Notes under the pieces: generated by a model
What the model saw: the letters and a program-made list of their open reading frames with translations, nothing else
What the model was told of the DNA's origin: nothing
The model's database searches: none
Source: an uncultured bacterium
GTDB taxonomy: Bacteria > Pseudomonadota > Gammaproteobacteria > Burkholderiales > Burkholderiaceae_F
Length of the DNA: 24,976 bases
Assembly: GCA_905215795.1 (NCBI GenBank)
Contig: CAJMRV010000007.1
Span: 1 to 24,976 of the forward strand
Direction: 5' to 3'
Program-made: the position numbers and the translations under genes
Shown: positions 1-7,310 of the stretch, piece by piece
Position numbering within the stretch: the stretch's first letter is position 1
How the letters are laid out: each line of letters starts with the position of its first letter

Positions 1-64
1 GTCTTCGGTTTCAGGGCACTAATTTTGCTTGTTTAACTTTTCCATACCAGTTCAAAAAGCAGGC

Positions 65-102
65 AAAAAACAACCCGGTTTCGCAATCACGAAACCGGGT
101 TG
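65..102 (-). terminator. Intrinsic terminator of tRNA-Val
   Basis: A perfect 13-bp stem (71-83 with 90-102) closes a 6-nt loop. Read on the minus strand it lies about 10 nt past the tRNA 3' end and is followed by six U residues (A run at 65-70). This is a textbook Rho-independent terminator for the tRNA transcript. Confidence 0.9.
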
Positions 103-111
103 AAGAAATCT

Positions 112-186
112 TGGTGCGCGGTACTGGTTTCGAACCAGTGACCCCTGCCGTGTGAAGGCAGTGCTCTACCACTGAGCTAACCGCGC
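112..186 (-). tRNA. tRNA-Val (anticodon CAC)
   Basis: A complete 75-nt cloverleaf is visible on the minus strand. The 7-bp acceptor stem is GCGCGGT/ACCGCGC, the D-arm carries the usual GG in its loop, and the anticodon stem CTGCC/GGCAG surrounds the loop TTCACAC. The 5-nt variable loop is followed by a T-arm with TTCGAAA, discriminator A, and an encoded CCA end. Anticodon CAC reads the valine codon GUG. It lies downstream of rnhA on the same strand but has its own promoter and terminator. Confidence 0.95.
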
Positions 187-197
187 GTAGGAGTTGC

Positions 198-225
198 ATT
201 CTAGCAGAAAAAGCTTTGGGGACAA
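198..225 (-). promoter_or_regulatory. Sigma-70 type promoter of tRNA-Val
   Basis: On the minus strand a -35 element TTGTCC (220-225) is separated by 16 nt from a -10 element TAGAAT (198-203). The -10 sits about 11 nt upstream of the mature tRNA 5' end (186), so the primary transcript would have a very short 5' leader. Confidence 0.7.
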
Positions 226-269
226 GTGTTTTCCCTAGAAATACCAAATTCGCGTTATTTCGTCCTGTT

Positions 270-746
270 TCAGGGGCGGGGACGCGGGGCGATTTCGCCT
301 GCGGCGGCGAGGCATCCCTTGTTGGCGAGTTCGTCGGCTTTTTCATTGCCGGGGTTTCCGGCGTGCCCCTTCACCCAGCGCCAGTCGATTTCAAAACCGG
401 CGGCCAGTCGGTCGAGTTCCTGCCAGAGCTCCACGTTCTTGACGGGCTTCTTGTCGGCGGAACGCCATCCACGGGTCTTCCAGGACTTGATCCACTTGGT
501 CATGCCGTTCATCACGTAGGAGCTGTCGGTGTGGAGGATGATCGGGCAGGGTCGCTTGAGTGCTTCGAGAGCCCGGATGACGGCCATGAGCTCCATGCGG
601 TTGTTGGTCGTTTCCTTCTCCCCGTCGAAGAGTTCGAGCGTGCGGCTTCCCCAGACGAGGTAGGCGCCCCAGCCGCCGATGCCGGGATTGCCCTTGCATG
701 CGCCGTCCGTCCATATCTCGAGGGTGCGCGGTTTCGTCTCAGTCAT
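270..746 (-). CDS. rnhA: Ribonuclease HI
   Basis: This 158-residue protein is a full-length RNase HI, which cuts the RNA strand of RNA-DNA hybrids in the cytoplasm (R-loops, Okazaki primers). The catalytic set is intact: Asp14 in the IWTDGACKGNPG strand, Glu52 in NNRMELMA, Asp74 in LHTDSSYV, His128 in VKGHAG and Asp138 in EKADELA. The basic/aromatic handle region (WIKSWKTRGWR, about 85-95) is also present. The ATG at 746 was chosen over upstream in-frame starts because an AGGAGG ribosome site precedes it and the homologous region begins there. Its first codons overlap the 3' end of the upstream methyltransferase gene by 8 bp, so the two are probably translationally coupled. Confidence 0.97.
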   Translation of the reverse strand: MTETKPRTLEIWTDGACKGNPGIGGWGAYLVWGSRTLELFDGEKETTNNRMELMAVIRALEALKRPCPIILHTDSSYVMNGMTKWIKSWKTRGWRSADKKPVKNVELWQELDRLAAGFEIDWRWVKGHAGNPGNEKADELANKGCLAAAGEIAPRPRP

Positions 747-1530
747 GTTCCTCCTTTTGTTGCTTTGACGCGCCGTTGTTGCGGCGGGGCATCCCCACCG
801 CGGGTGCCCCGGGCATGAGCGCGTCGCCCAGGGAAAAGCGTACTTTACCAATTAAACGCGCGCCGGGCAGGCGCTTGACGGCGGAAAGGACGATGAGGTT
901 GGCGCCCTGGGGGAACCAGCGGTCGCCCGCCTTGTCGAGCCAGCGCCAGCGTTCCAGACGGCCGAAGTGCTTGAGCGGAGGGGCGTAGACGCCGAAGTGC
1001 CCTTGGTCGATTTCAAGTCCGAGGAGCGTGAGCCAGTCCCGGAGGCGGGAGAGCCCGATCGGAAGCGTCTTCGTGGGAAGGTAGGGATGTGCTCCGAAGT
1101 GAACGAGGCGCTGCCTCGCCCACCAGGGGCTCGTCGGGTTGAAGGCGCTCAGGACGAGCCGTCCCTCGGGTTCGAGGATGCGGACCGCTTCGCGGAGCGC
1201 ATGCTGCGGGGATTCGGCGAAGTCGAGCGTGTGGGGGAGCACCACGAGTCCCATGGATTCCTCGGGGAACGGAAGCGCCTCGGGTTCGGCGGCGAGGGGG
1301 CGCACGCCCGCGGGCGTCGGGCACGTGAGGCTCTCGGGATCGGCGTTTACAATTTGGAAACGCATTTGCATTCGGTTCTCACGCAATGCGGGTAACATTG
1401 GTAGACCGATCTGCACTGCTCCGAAGCCGAATTCATTGATGACGAGACGATCGAAGAGCGAACTCTCCCAGAGCGCCAGCGCCCGCCCGGGCGCGGTCTC
1501 CATGAAATCGTCGACCGTGAGTTTGTCCAT
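739..1530 (-). CDS. YafS-family class I SAM-dependent methyltransferase-like protein
   Basis: The 263-residue protein resembles the YafS family found beside rnhA in many proteobacteria. Visible hallmarks are the PLAAEPEALPF segment, VLPHTLDFAESPQHALREA, and the post-II motif GRLVLSAFNPTSPW. The N-terminal glycine-rich SAM loop typical of class I methyltransferases is poorly conserved, as in E. coli YafS, so catalytic activity and substrate are unknown. The start at 1530 (MDKLTVDDF) is preceded by an AGGGA ribosome site; an upstream in-frame ATG at 1593 would add a low-quality 21-residue extension. It overlaps rnhA by 8 bp and is divergent from mltD. In E. coli gloB lies between yafS and mltD, but gloB is absent from this interval. 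Confidence 0.85.
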   Translation of the reverse strand: MDKLTVDDFMETAPGRALALWESSLFDRLVINEFGFGAVQIGLPMLPALRENRMQMRFQIVNADPESLTCPTPAGVRPLAAEPEALPFPEESMGLVVLPHTLDFAESPQHALREAVRILEPEGRLVLSAFNPTSPWWARQRLVHFGAHPYLPTKTLPIGLSRLRDWLTLLGLEIDQGHFGVYAPPLKHFGRLERWRWLDKAGDRWFPQGANLIVLSAVKRLPGARLIGKVRFSLGDALMPGAPAVGMPRRNNGASKQQKEEHD

Positions 1531-1601
1531 AGCGTCCCTTTTTCCGTCGTAAGCCGAGCGCCGCGTCCTCCTGGGCGGGGCGCTTCCTTTCATTCTCCCC
1601 T

Positions 1602-1607
1602 ATTCTA
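1602..1607 (-). promoter_or_regulatory. Candidate -10 element for the methyltransferase-rnhA operon
   Basis: The minus strand reads TAGAAT (within TATAGAAT), identical to the tRNA-Val -10 element, about 70 nt upstream of the methyltransferase start. No good -35 match is visible at 16-18 nt, so this is a weak call. Confidence 0.35.
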
Positions 1608-1652
1608 TATGGAAGCCCCGTCCCTGCCGCTCTTCGCGGGCGGCCCATTTGT

Positions 1653-1658
1653 TAAAAT
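1653..1658 (+). promoter_or_regulatory. Candidate -10 element for mltD
   Basis: TAAAAT lies 52 nt upstream of the mltD ATG in the divergent intergenic region. A convincing -35 hexamer at the right spacing is not visible. Position and composition are the only support. Confidence 0.3.
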
Positions 1659-1710
1659 GGCACGGTGCTGACTGTTGTTTGAACCATTCCCGAATCCACC
1701 CGACCGCCTC

Positions 1711-3843
1711 ATGATACTTCGCCGTCTTAGTCTCCTGTTTTCCGCAGGTCTCTTCGCCCTCCTCGGGCAGAGCGCCTGGACGGAAGCCCTCGCTCAGAGC
1801 GAGGTCCGCGCCCCCGGCGCCGACGAACCCTCGGCCAGCGTTCCCGCTCAGGGACCGCTTCTGGCCAGCTCCATCGAGTCCCTCGGGCCACCGAGCGATG
1901 TCTGGGACCGCATCCGCCGCGGCTATTCGATGCCGATGCTCGAGTCCCCGCTCGTTGACAAGTGGGTCCGCTACTATCGCAAGGACCCCGCCTATCTCGA
2001 CCGGATGTTCAACCGTTCCGGACGCTACCTCTACCACATCATCGAGGAGGTCGAGGCCCGCGGCATGCCAACGGAACTTGCGCTCCTGCCCTTCGTGGAG
2101 AGCGCCTTCCAGCCCGAGGCCCTCTCGCGCGCGAAGGCCGCCGGCCTCTGGCAGTTCATGCCCCAGACGGGCAAGACCTATTCGCTCGCCCAGAACCTCT
2201 GGCGCGACGACCGTCAGGACGTGCTGGAGAGCACCCGTGCGGCGCTCGATTATTTCCAGTACCTCTACGGGCTCTTCGACGACTGGCACCTGGCTCTGGC
2301 CGCCTACAACTGGGGCGAGGGGAGCGTGCAACGTGCGATGAAGCGCCAGCGCGCCCGCAAGCGCCCGACGGACTACCTGCATCTGAGGATGCCCAACGAG
2401 ACGGCCAACTACGTGCCCAAGCTTGAGGCGATCAAGCGCATTGTCTCGGATCCGAAGAAGTACGGTGTGGAACTCCCCGACGTCGGCAACGAACCGTTCT
2501 TCGTGAGCATCACCAAGCCCCGCGACATCGACGTCGAGACGGCCGCCCGCCTCGCGGACATGCGTCTCGAAGACTTCAAGAAGCTCAATCCGAGCTTCAA
2601 GCTCCCGGTGATCGTGGCCGCCCACAACAACATCATGCTGCTTCCCGCCGACAAGCTCGACGGGTTCATCGACAATCTGGCGAGCTGGATGGACACGGGC
2701 CAGCCCCTGTCCCAGTGGCGAACCTACAAGCTCGGCTCGGGCGAGACGCTCGCGAGCGTCGCCGAGAACTTCGGCATGACCGAGGCCGAACTTCGCCGCG
2801 TCAACGGCATTCCGAAGGGCCGCAAGGTCCTCGCCAACTCCACGCTTCTCGTGAAGTCCACCGACGACGAACAGTACGACATCTCCGAGGATGAGATGGA
2901 CGCGCGCCTGCAGCTTTCGCCTCTCACGACGTGGCGCAAGGTGACCTACCGCGTGCGCCGTGGCGACACGATCTACAAGATCGCCCGCCGCTGGAGGATC
3001 TCCGCCAAGTCGATCCGCAACGACAACCGCCTGCGCGGGGACATGCTCAGGATCGGTCAGCGCCTCACGCTCACCGTGCCGCGCGTCCAGCGCATGCCTG
3101 TGATCGCCCCGGCGACGACGGCCAAGAAGACCTCGGGCTCGCCCACCATCCATGCGGTGAGGCGGGGTGATTCGCTCTCGCAGATCGCCAGGCGTTACGG
3201 CGTGACGGTGGCCGCCATCAAGCGCACCAACCGCCTTCGCAGCAACAACATCAAGGTCGGGCAGCGCCTGCGCATCTATGCGCCCAATCAGCCCGAACCC
3301 CAGCTCAAGTACCACACCGTGGTGAGCGGCGACACGATCTCCGAAATCGCCGAACGCTATGGGGTGAGCCTGGTGCGTCTGAAGCGCGCCAACCAGATGA
3401 CCTCGAACTTCCTCCGGGTCGGCCAGCGTCTCGAGATCCCCGCCTCCGAGGGCGTCTCTCAAACCAAGCGCGCCGTGGCCCGCGTCGAGGCGAAGGAGGC
3501 CGCCGCGCCCCAGCTTTCGAGCTACAAGGTGAGGAAGGGGGATTCGCTCTATTCGATCAGCCGACGCTTCGGTGTGACGATCGCGAAGATGCGCGAGGTC
3601 AACGGCCTCAAGAACAACTTCCTCAAGGTGGGGCACAACCTCGTCATCCCGGCGACGGCGCCGGTGCGCCCGGTCGTCCAGGCCAAGGCGACGGTCCCGA
3701 CCCAGACGCGCTACAAGGTGCGCCGTGGCGACTCGCTCATCGCGATCTCCAAGCGCTTCAACGTCTCGGTCTCCTCGCTCCGCAAGCTCAACCGGCTCAA
3801 CGGCTCCATGCTTCGTGAGGGCCAGCAGCTCCGCATTCAGTAA
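1711..3843 (+). CDS. mltD: Periplasmic lytic transglycosylase MltD with LysM repeats
   Basis: This 710-residue exported enzyme should cleave the MurNAc-GlcNAc bond of peptidoglycan, forming 1,6-anhydro ends. An N-terminal signal peptide (residues 1-29, ending ALAQ) has no lipobox cysteine, so unlike E. coli MltD it looks soluble periplasmic rather than lipid-anchored. The transglycosylase domain lies at about 100-260. It has the catalytic Glu130 in LPFVESAF, GLWQFMPQTG, and LALAAYNWGEG. One degenerate and five canonical LysM modules follow to the C-terminus; E. coli MltD has far fewer and is about 450 residues. ATG 1711 was preferred over the upstream TTG at 1675 because it begins directly with the signal peptide; neither has a strong ribosome site. 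It is divergent from the methyltransferase and 57 bp upstream of fabI. Confidence 0.95.
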   Translation: MILRRLSLLFSAGLFALLGQSAWTEALAQSEVRAPGADEPSASVPAQGPLLASSIESLGPPSDVWDRIRRGYSMPMLESPLVDKWVRYYRKDPAYLDRMFNRSGRYLYHIIEEVEARGMPTELALLPFVESAFQPEALSRAKAAGLWQFMPQTGKTYSLAQNLWRDDRQDVLESTRAALDYFQYLYGLFDDWHLALAAYNWGEGSVQRAMKRQRARKRPTDYLHLRMPNETANYVPKLEAIKRIVSDPKKYGVELPDVGNEPFFVSITKPRDIDVETAARLADMRLEDFKKLNPSFKLPVIVAAHNNIMLLPADKLDGFIDNLASWMDTGQPLSQWRTYKLGSGETLASVAENFGMTEAELRRVNGIPKGRKVLANSTLLVKSTDDEQYDISEDEMDARLQLSPLTTWRKVTYRVRRGDTIYKIARRWRISAKSIRNDNRLRGDMLRIGQRLTLTVPRVQRMPVIAPATTAKKTSGSPTIHAVRRGDSLSQIARRYGVTVAAIKRTNRLRSNNIKVGQRLRIYAPNQPEPQLKYHTVVSGDTISEIAERYGVSLVRLKRANQMTSNFLRVGQRLEIPASEGVSQTKRAVARVEAKEAAAPQLSSYKVRKGDSLYSISRRFGVTIAKMREVNGLKNNFLKVGHNLVIPATAPVRPVVQAKATVPTQTRYKVRRGDSLIAISKRFNVSVSSLRKLNRLNGSMLREGQQLRIQ
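2722..3840 (+). repeat. Six LysM modules encoded in mltD
   Basis: Modules begin near nt 2722 (degenerate), 2941, 3145, 3307, 3517 and 3706 (protein residues about 338, 411, 479, 533, 603, 666). Each canonical unit follows Y-x-V-x-x-GD-[ST]-[IL] ... NxL ... L-x-x-GQ-x-L-x-[IV]. Linkers are 5-25 residues, rich in Ala, Pro and Lys. LysM binds GlcNAc-containing glycan, so the array should anchor the enzyme to peptidoglycan. Confidence 0.9.
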
Positions 3844-3854
3844 ACACAACAAGG

Positions 3855-3880
3855 ACGCCGTCCGGAAGGCCGGGCGGCGT
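3855..3880 (+). other. GC-rich hairpin between mltD and fabI
   Basis: An 11-bp stem with one G-U pair (3855-3865 with 3870-3880) encloses the tetraloop AAGG. No U run follows, so it is not a standard intrinsic terminator. It may stabilise the mltD mRNA end or partly attenuate reading into fabI. Confidence 0.5.
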
Positions 3881-3900
3881 GACGCATCAAGGAAACAATC

Positions 3901-4689
3901 ATGGGATTCTTAAACGGCAAGAAGATTCTGATCACCGGTGTGATCTCCAACCGCTCCATCGCCTACGGCATCGCCAAGGCCTGCCACCGCGAGGGCGCCG
4001 AGCTCGCCTTCAGCTTCGCCAACGAGCGCTACAAGGAGCGCATCGAGGGCTTCGCGCGCGAGTTCGGCAGTGAACTCGTCTTCAACATGGACGTGAGCAA
4101 GGACGAGGACATCGCCGCCGTCGCCGAGGGCCTCGAGAAGGCCTGGGGCGGTCTGGACGGCTTCGTGCACTCGATCGGCTTCGCTCCGCGCGAGGCGATC
4201 GCCGGCGACTTCCTCGAGGGGATCTCCCGCGACGCCTTCAAGACCGCGATGGACATCTCGGCCTATTCCTATCCGGCCCTCGCCAAGGCCTTCCTCCCGC
4301 TCATGAAGGGCCGCAACGCCGCCGCGCTCGCACTCACCTACATCGGTTCCGAACGCGTCGTCCCCAACTACAACACGATGGGCCTTGCGAAGGCCGCCCT
4401 CGAGTCGGCCACCCGCTACATGGCCTCGAGCCTCGGCCGTGAAGGCATCCGCGCCAACGCCATTTCCGCCGGCCCGATCAAGACGCTCGCCGCCTCCGGT
4501 ATCCAGGGCTTCAGCAAGCTCCTCCACACGATGGAGGAGGCTGCTCCCCTCGGTCGCACCGTGACGACCGATGAAGTCGGCAACGCCGCGGCCTTCCTCC
4601 TCTCCGACCTCGCCAGCGGCATCACCGGCGACATCGTCTACGTCGACGCGGGCTTTCATGCCATCGGCGTCGCGGAGATCGAGCGCTGA
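3901..4689 (+). CDS. fabI: Enoyl-[acyl-carrier-protein] reductase (NADH), FabI type
   Basis: This 262-residue short-chain dehydrogenase-family enzyme catalyses the last step of each fatty-acid elongation cycle, reducing trans-2-enoyl-ACP with NADH in the cytoplasm. FabI-specific features are the N-terminal ITGVISNRSIAYGIA cofactor loop, the HSIGFAPR strand, and catalytic Tyr147, Tyr157 and Lys164 in the Y-x6-K arrangement (NYNTMGLAKAALES). The C-terminal part contains NAISAGPIKTLAASGI and GDIVYVDAGFHAIG. Residues equivalent to the triclosan contacts Gly93, Met159 and Phe203 of E. coli FabI are conserved, so this is the classic inhibitor-sensitive type rather than a FabV or FabL isozyme. An AAGGAA ribosome site precedes the ATG. 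nadK follows within about 40 bp. Confidence 0.97.
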   Translation: MGFLNGKKILITGVISNRSIAYGIAKACHREGAELAFSFANERYKERIEGFAREFGSELVFNMDVSKDEDIAAVAEGLEKAWGGLDGFVHSIGFAPREAIAGDFLEGISRDAFKTAMDISAYSYPALAKAFLPLMKGRNAAALALTYIGSERVVPNYNTMGLAKAALESATRYMASSLGREGIRANAISAGPIKTLAASGIQGFSKLLHTMEEAAPLGRTVTTDEVGNAAAFLLSDLASGITGDIVYVDAGFHAIGVAEIER

Positions 4690-4714
4690 TGCGTCCGCAG
4701 GGACCCGGAGCCGA

Positions 4715-4720
4715 AGGAGG
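4715..4720 (+). promoter_or_regulatory. Ribosome binding site deciding the nadK start
   Basis: A perfect AGGAGG lies 7 nt before the ATG at 4728. Other in-frame ATGs at 4689 (overlapping the fabI stop), 4722 (1 nt away) and 4737 (16 nt away) are poorly placed relative to it. Confidence 0.75.
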
Positions 4721-4727
4721 AATGGGG

Positions 4728-5633
4728 ATGGACCCGATGTTCCACGACGTGGCGGTCTTCATCAAGCCCACCGAAACCAAGGCCGCCGACCTGGAGGCCT
4801 TGATCGCCCTCGTTGAATCCGAGGGGTTCAAGGTATGGGTGTGCGAACGGAGCGCCGCGCTCCTCAAGGGGCGCTCGACCGAGCGTCCCGGCTACTCCCG
4901 CCGTCGTCTCGGCGAGCTCTGCGACATCGCCCTCGTGCTCGGGGGCGACGGCACGATGCTCGGCGTCACGCGTGACCTGAGCGAGTTCGACATCCCCATC
5001 GTCGGGATCAATGCGGGCCGCCTCGGCTTCATCACCGACATGGTGGTGGGGACGATGCACGAGCTCCTTCCGCCGATCCTCAAGGGGCGCTTCATCAAGG
5101 ACCGCCGCTACCTCCTCGAGGGCGAGGTGATCCGAAACGGAGACTGCCTCTTCAAGCACATCGCCGTCAACGACATCGGCCTGAGCAACGGCCGCGTGGG
5201 CGGCATCATCGAGGCGAGGATCGACGTCAACGGCGACCCGATGGCCTGCCAGCTCGCCGACGGCATCATCTGCGCGAGCACGACGGGCTCCACGGCCTAT
5301 TCCCTGGCCGCGGGCGGACCGCTCCTCCACCCGGCGCTCGACGGCATCTGTCTCGTGCCGGTGGCGGCGCACACCCTTTCGAACCGTCCGATCGTCCTGC
5401 CGGGCGACGCGGTGATCGAGGTGACGCTCTTAGACGCAAGGGAGGCCGTCGCCTACTTCGACGTGCAGGAATTCTTCGACGTGCAGCCCGGGGACGTCCT
5501 CCGCGTGAAGCGGAGCGAGAGGACGCTCACGATGCTTCATCCCGAAGGCTACGACTTCTTCGAGCTCCTCCGCCGCAAGCTCAAGTGGAACTACATGCCG
5601 GCCAACCACGCCAAGAACGAGAGCTCGATGTAG
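4728..5633 (+). CDS. nadK: NAD kinase
   Basis: This 301-residue enzyme phosphorylates NAD+ to NADP+ in the cytoplasm and supplies NADPH-dependent biosynthesis. The family signature GGDGTML is at residues 72-78, followed by GINAGRLGFIT (93-103). The VNDIG segment (147-151) matches the Asn-Asp pair seen in betaproteobacterial NAD kinases, and the nucleotide-binding STTGSTAYSLAAGGP loop spans about 184-198. The length is typical. The start at 4728 rests on the AGGAGG site; the longer frame from 4689 would overlap the fabI stop codon by one base. The gene sits between fabI and recN on one strand. The nadK-recN pairing is a common proteobacterial arrangement and probably reflects co-transcription (30-nt gap). 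Confidence 0.96.
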   Translation: MDPMFHDVAVFIKPTETKAADLEALIALVESEGFKVWVCERSAALLKGRSTERPGYSRRRLGELCDIALVLGGDGTMLGVTRDLSEFDIPIVGINAGRLGFITDMVVGTMHELLPPILKGRFIKDRRYLLEGEVIRNGDCLFKHIAVNDIGLSNGRVGGIIEARIDVNGDPMACQLADGIICASTTGSTAYSLAAGGPLLHPALDGICLVPVAAHTLSNRPIVLPGDAVIEVTLLDAREAVAYFDVQEFFDVQPGDVLRVKRSERTLTMLHPEGYDFFELLRRKLKWNYMPANHAKNESSM

Positions 5634-5663
5634 ACATCTTTTTCAAACGGACTATCTGAGACC

Positions 5664-7310
5664 ATGCTGACCAACCTGAACCTGCGCGACTTCGTGATTG
5701 TCGATTCGATGCACCTCGACGTGCGCTCCGGCTTCACCGTGCTCACCGGTGAGACGGGCGCGGGCAAGTCGATCCTGATCGACGCCCTGGAGCTCATCCT
5801 CGGCGGCAGATCCGACCCCGCGGTGGTCCGCGAGGGCACCGACAAGGCCGATATCTCGGCTGAGTTCTCGCTCACCCCCGCCGCCTCGGAATGGTTGAAG
5901 GAGCAGGAGATCGAGGCGTGCGACGGCATGCTCCTTGTCCGCAGGACGATCGACACGAAGGGGCGTTCCCGTGCCTGGATCAACGGCATCGTGGTGAGCG
6001 TCACGCAGTTGAGGGCGTTGGGCGAGCTCTTGGTCGACGTTCATGGTCAGCATTCTCATCAATCGCTCCTCAAGTCCGACTGTCAGCTCGCTCTTCTGGA
6101 CGCCCACGCCGAGGCGGGCGGCATGCTCGCCGTCGTGGAGTCCGACTATGAGGCCTGGAGGCGTGCCCACGACCGTCTGGTCGAGGCCACGGCCAATCAG
6201 CAGGAGATCGAGGAGAAGGCGGAACGCCTCCGCTGGGCGATCGAGGACCTCGAGGCCTTGTCACCCGAAGAAGGGGAGTGGGAGAAGCTCAATGCGGACC
6301 ACACCCGCATGGCCCACGGCGTGAGCATCGCCGAGGGGCTTCAGGAGGGGCTGGAGGGACTCACCGAGTCCGAGCAATCCGCTTCGTCGGTGATGTCGTC
6401 TGTGCACGCCAAGCTGACGTCCCTTTCCCGATACGACGAGCGGCTGAGCGAAATCGCCGACACGCTCTCTGCGGGCATCGACCTCGCGGAGGAAGCGGCT
6501 CATGAGATCACGAAGTACCTCGACCGAAACGACTTCGATGAGGAGACCTTCGAGCGGCTTGACCGCAGGGTTTCACAGTATTTCGACCTGGCCCGCAAGT
6601 TCCGCGTCGAACCCGAAGGGCTCCATGCCCTGCTTGAGGAGTACCGCGGGGAACTCGCCGATCTGACTTCGGCCAAGGACGTCGAAGGACTGAAGAAGGC
6701 CGAGAAGGCCGCTTTGGAGCGCTACGAAGCTGGAGCGGCGCGCCTCACCGAGCTTCGTTGCGAGGCCGCCAAGGAACTCGGACGTGCCGTCACCGAGCAG
6801 ATGCAGGACCTCGCCATGGTCGGAGCCCGCTTCGAGGTCAAGTTGATCGCTAACGATCCCTCCCCCAAGGGACTTGAGCACTGTGAGTTCTGGATCGCCG
6901 GTCATGCCGGCGTGCAGACGCGTCCTCTCGTGCGTGTTGCGTCCGGCGGTGAGCTCGCCCGCATCAGCCTTGCCATCGCCGTGATCACGGCGCGTTCGAC
7001 GCCGGTCCCGACGTTGATTTTCGACGAGGTCGACAGCGGCATCGGTGGAGCGGTGGCTGAGGTTGTGGGGATGCTGCTTCGTCGTCTCGGCAAGGACCGT
7101 CAGGTCCTCTGCGTCACCCACCTTCCCCAGGTTGCCTCCTGCGGTGACAACCATTGGAAGGTGGAGAAGCACTTGATCGACGGCAGGACCTTGAGTCAAC
7201 TCTCTGTTCTGACCGATGACAAGCGCAAGTGGGAGATCGCCCGCATGTTGACGGGCATTGAGATCACTCAGAATGCCCTTGATGTGGCCGATGAAATGCT
7301 CAATCGTTGA
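5664..7310 (+). CDS. recN: DNA repair protein RecN
   Basis: This 548-residue SMC-like ATPase acts early in recombinational repair of double-strand breaks. The N-terminal head has Walker A GETGAGKS (29-36) after MLTNLNLRDFVIV, which is characteristic of RecN. A long charged region with coiled-coil character (about 150-370) forms the arms. The C-terminal head has the ABC signature ASGGELARISLAI (from 426) and Walker B LIFDEVDSGIGG (from 451). Length is normal for the family (E. coli 553). No LexA-type CTG-N10-CAG box is visible just upstream, and the ribosome site is weak, so expression probably comes from the fabI-nadK transcript. The last 11 bp overlap the 3' end of the convergent glycosyltransferase gene. 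Confidence 0.96.
   Translation: MLTNLNLRDFVIVDSMHLDVRSGFTVLTGETGAGKSILIDALELILGGRSDPAVVREGTDKADISAEFSLTPAASEWLKEQEIEACDGMLLVRRTIDTKGRSRAWINGIVVSVTQLRALGELLVDVHGQHSHQSLLKSDCQLALLDAHAEAGGMLAVVESDYEAWRRAHDRLVEATANQQEIEEKAERLRWAIEDLEALSPEEGEWEKLNADHTRMAHGVSIAEGLQEGLEGLTESEQSASSVMSSVHAKLTSLSRYDERLSEIADTLSAGIDLAEEAAHEITKYLDRNDFDEETFERLDRRVSQYFDLARKFRVEPEGLHALLEEYRGELADLTSAKDVEGLKKAEKAALERYEAGAARLTELRCEAAKELGRAVTEQMQDLAMVGARFEVKLIANDPSPKGLEHCEFWIAGHAGVQTRPLVRVASGGELARISLAIAVITARSTPVPTLIFDEVDSGIGGAVAEVVGMLLRRLGKDRQVLCVTHLPQVASCGDNHWKVEKHLIDGRTLSQLSVLTDDKRKWEIARMLTGIEITQNALDVADEMLNR

Noticed and set aside
3307..3840. Possible tandem DNA repeat array
   Set aside because: The similarity is at protein level (LysM modules) with diverged DNA, so it is not a satellite or recombination array.
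1600..3852. A 750-codon open frame antisense to mltD
   Set aside because: Its product is Arg/His/Asp/Leu-rich without any family motif. Long antisense frames are expected opposite GC-rich coding DNA, and mltD is unambiguous.
5600..5664. SOS (LexA) box upstream of recN
   Set aside because: No CTG-N10-CAG-like palindrome is visible before the start. An operator further upstream would have to lie inside nadK.
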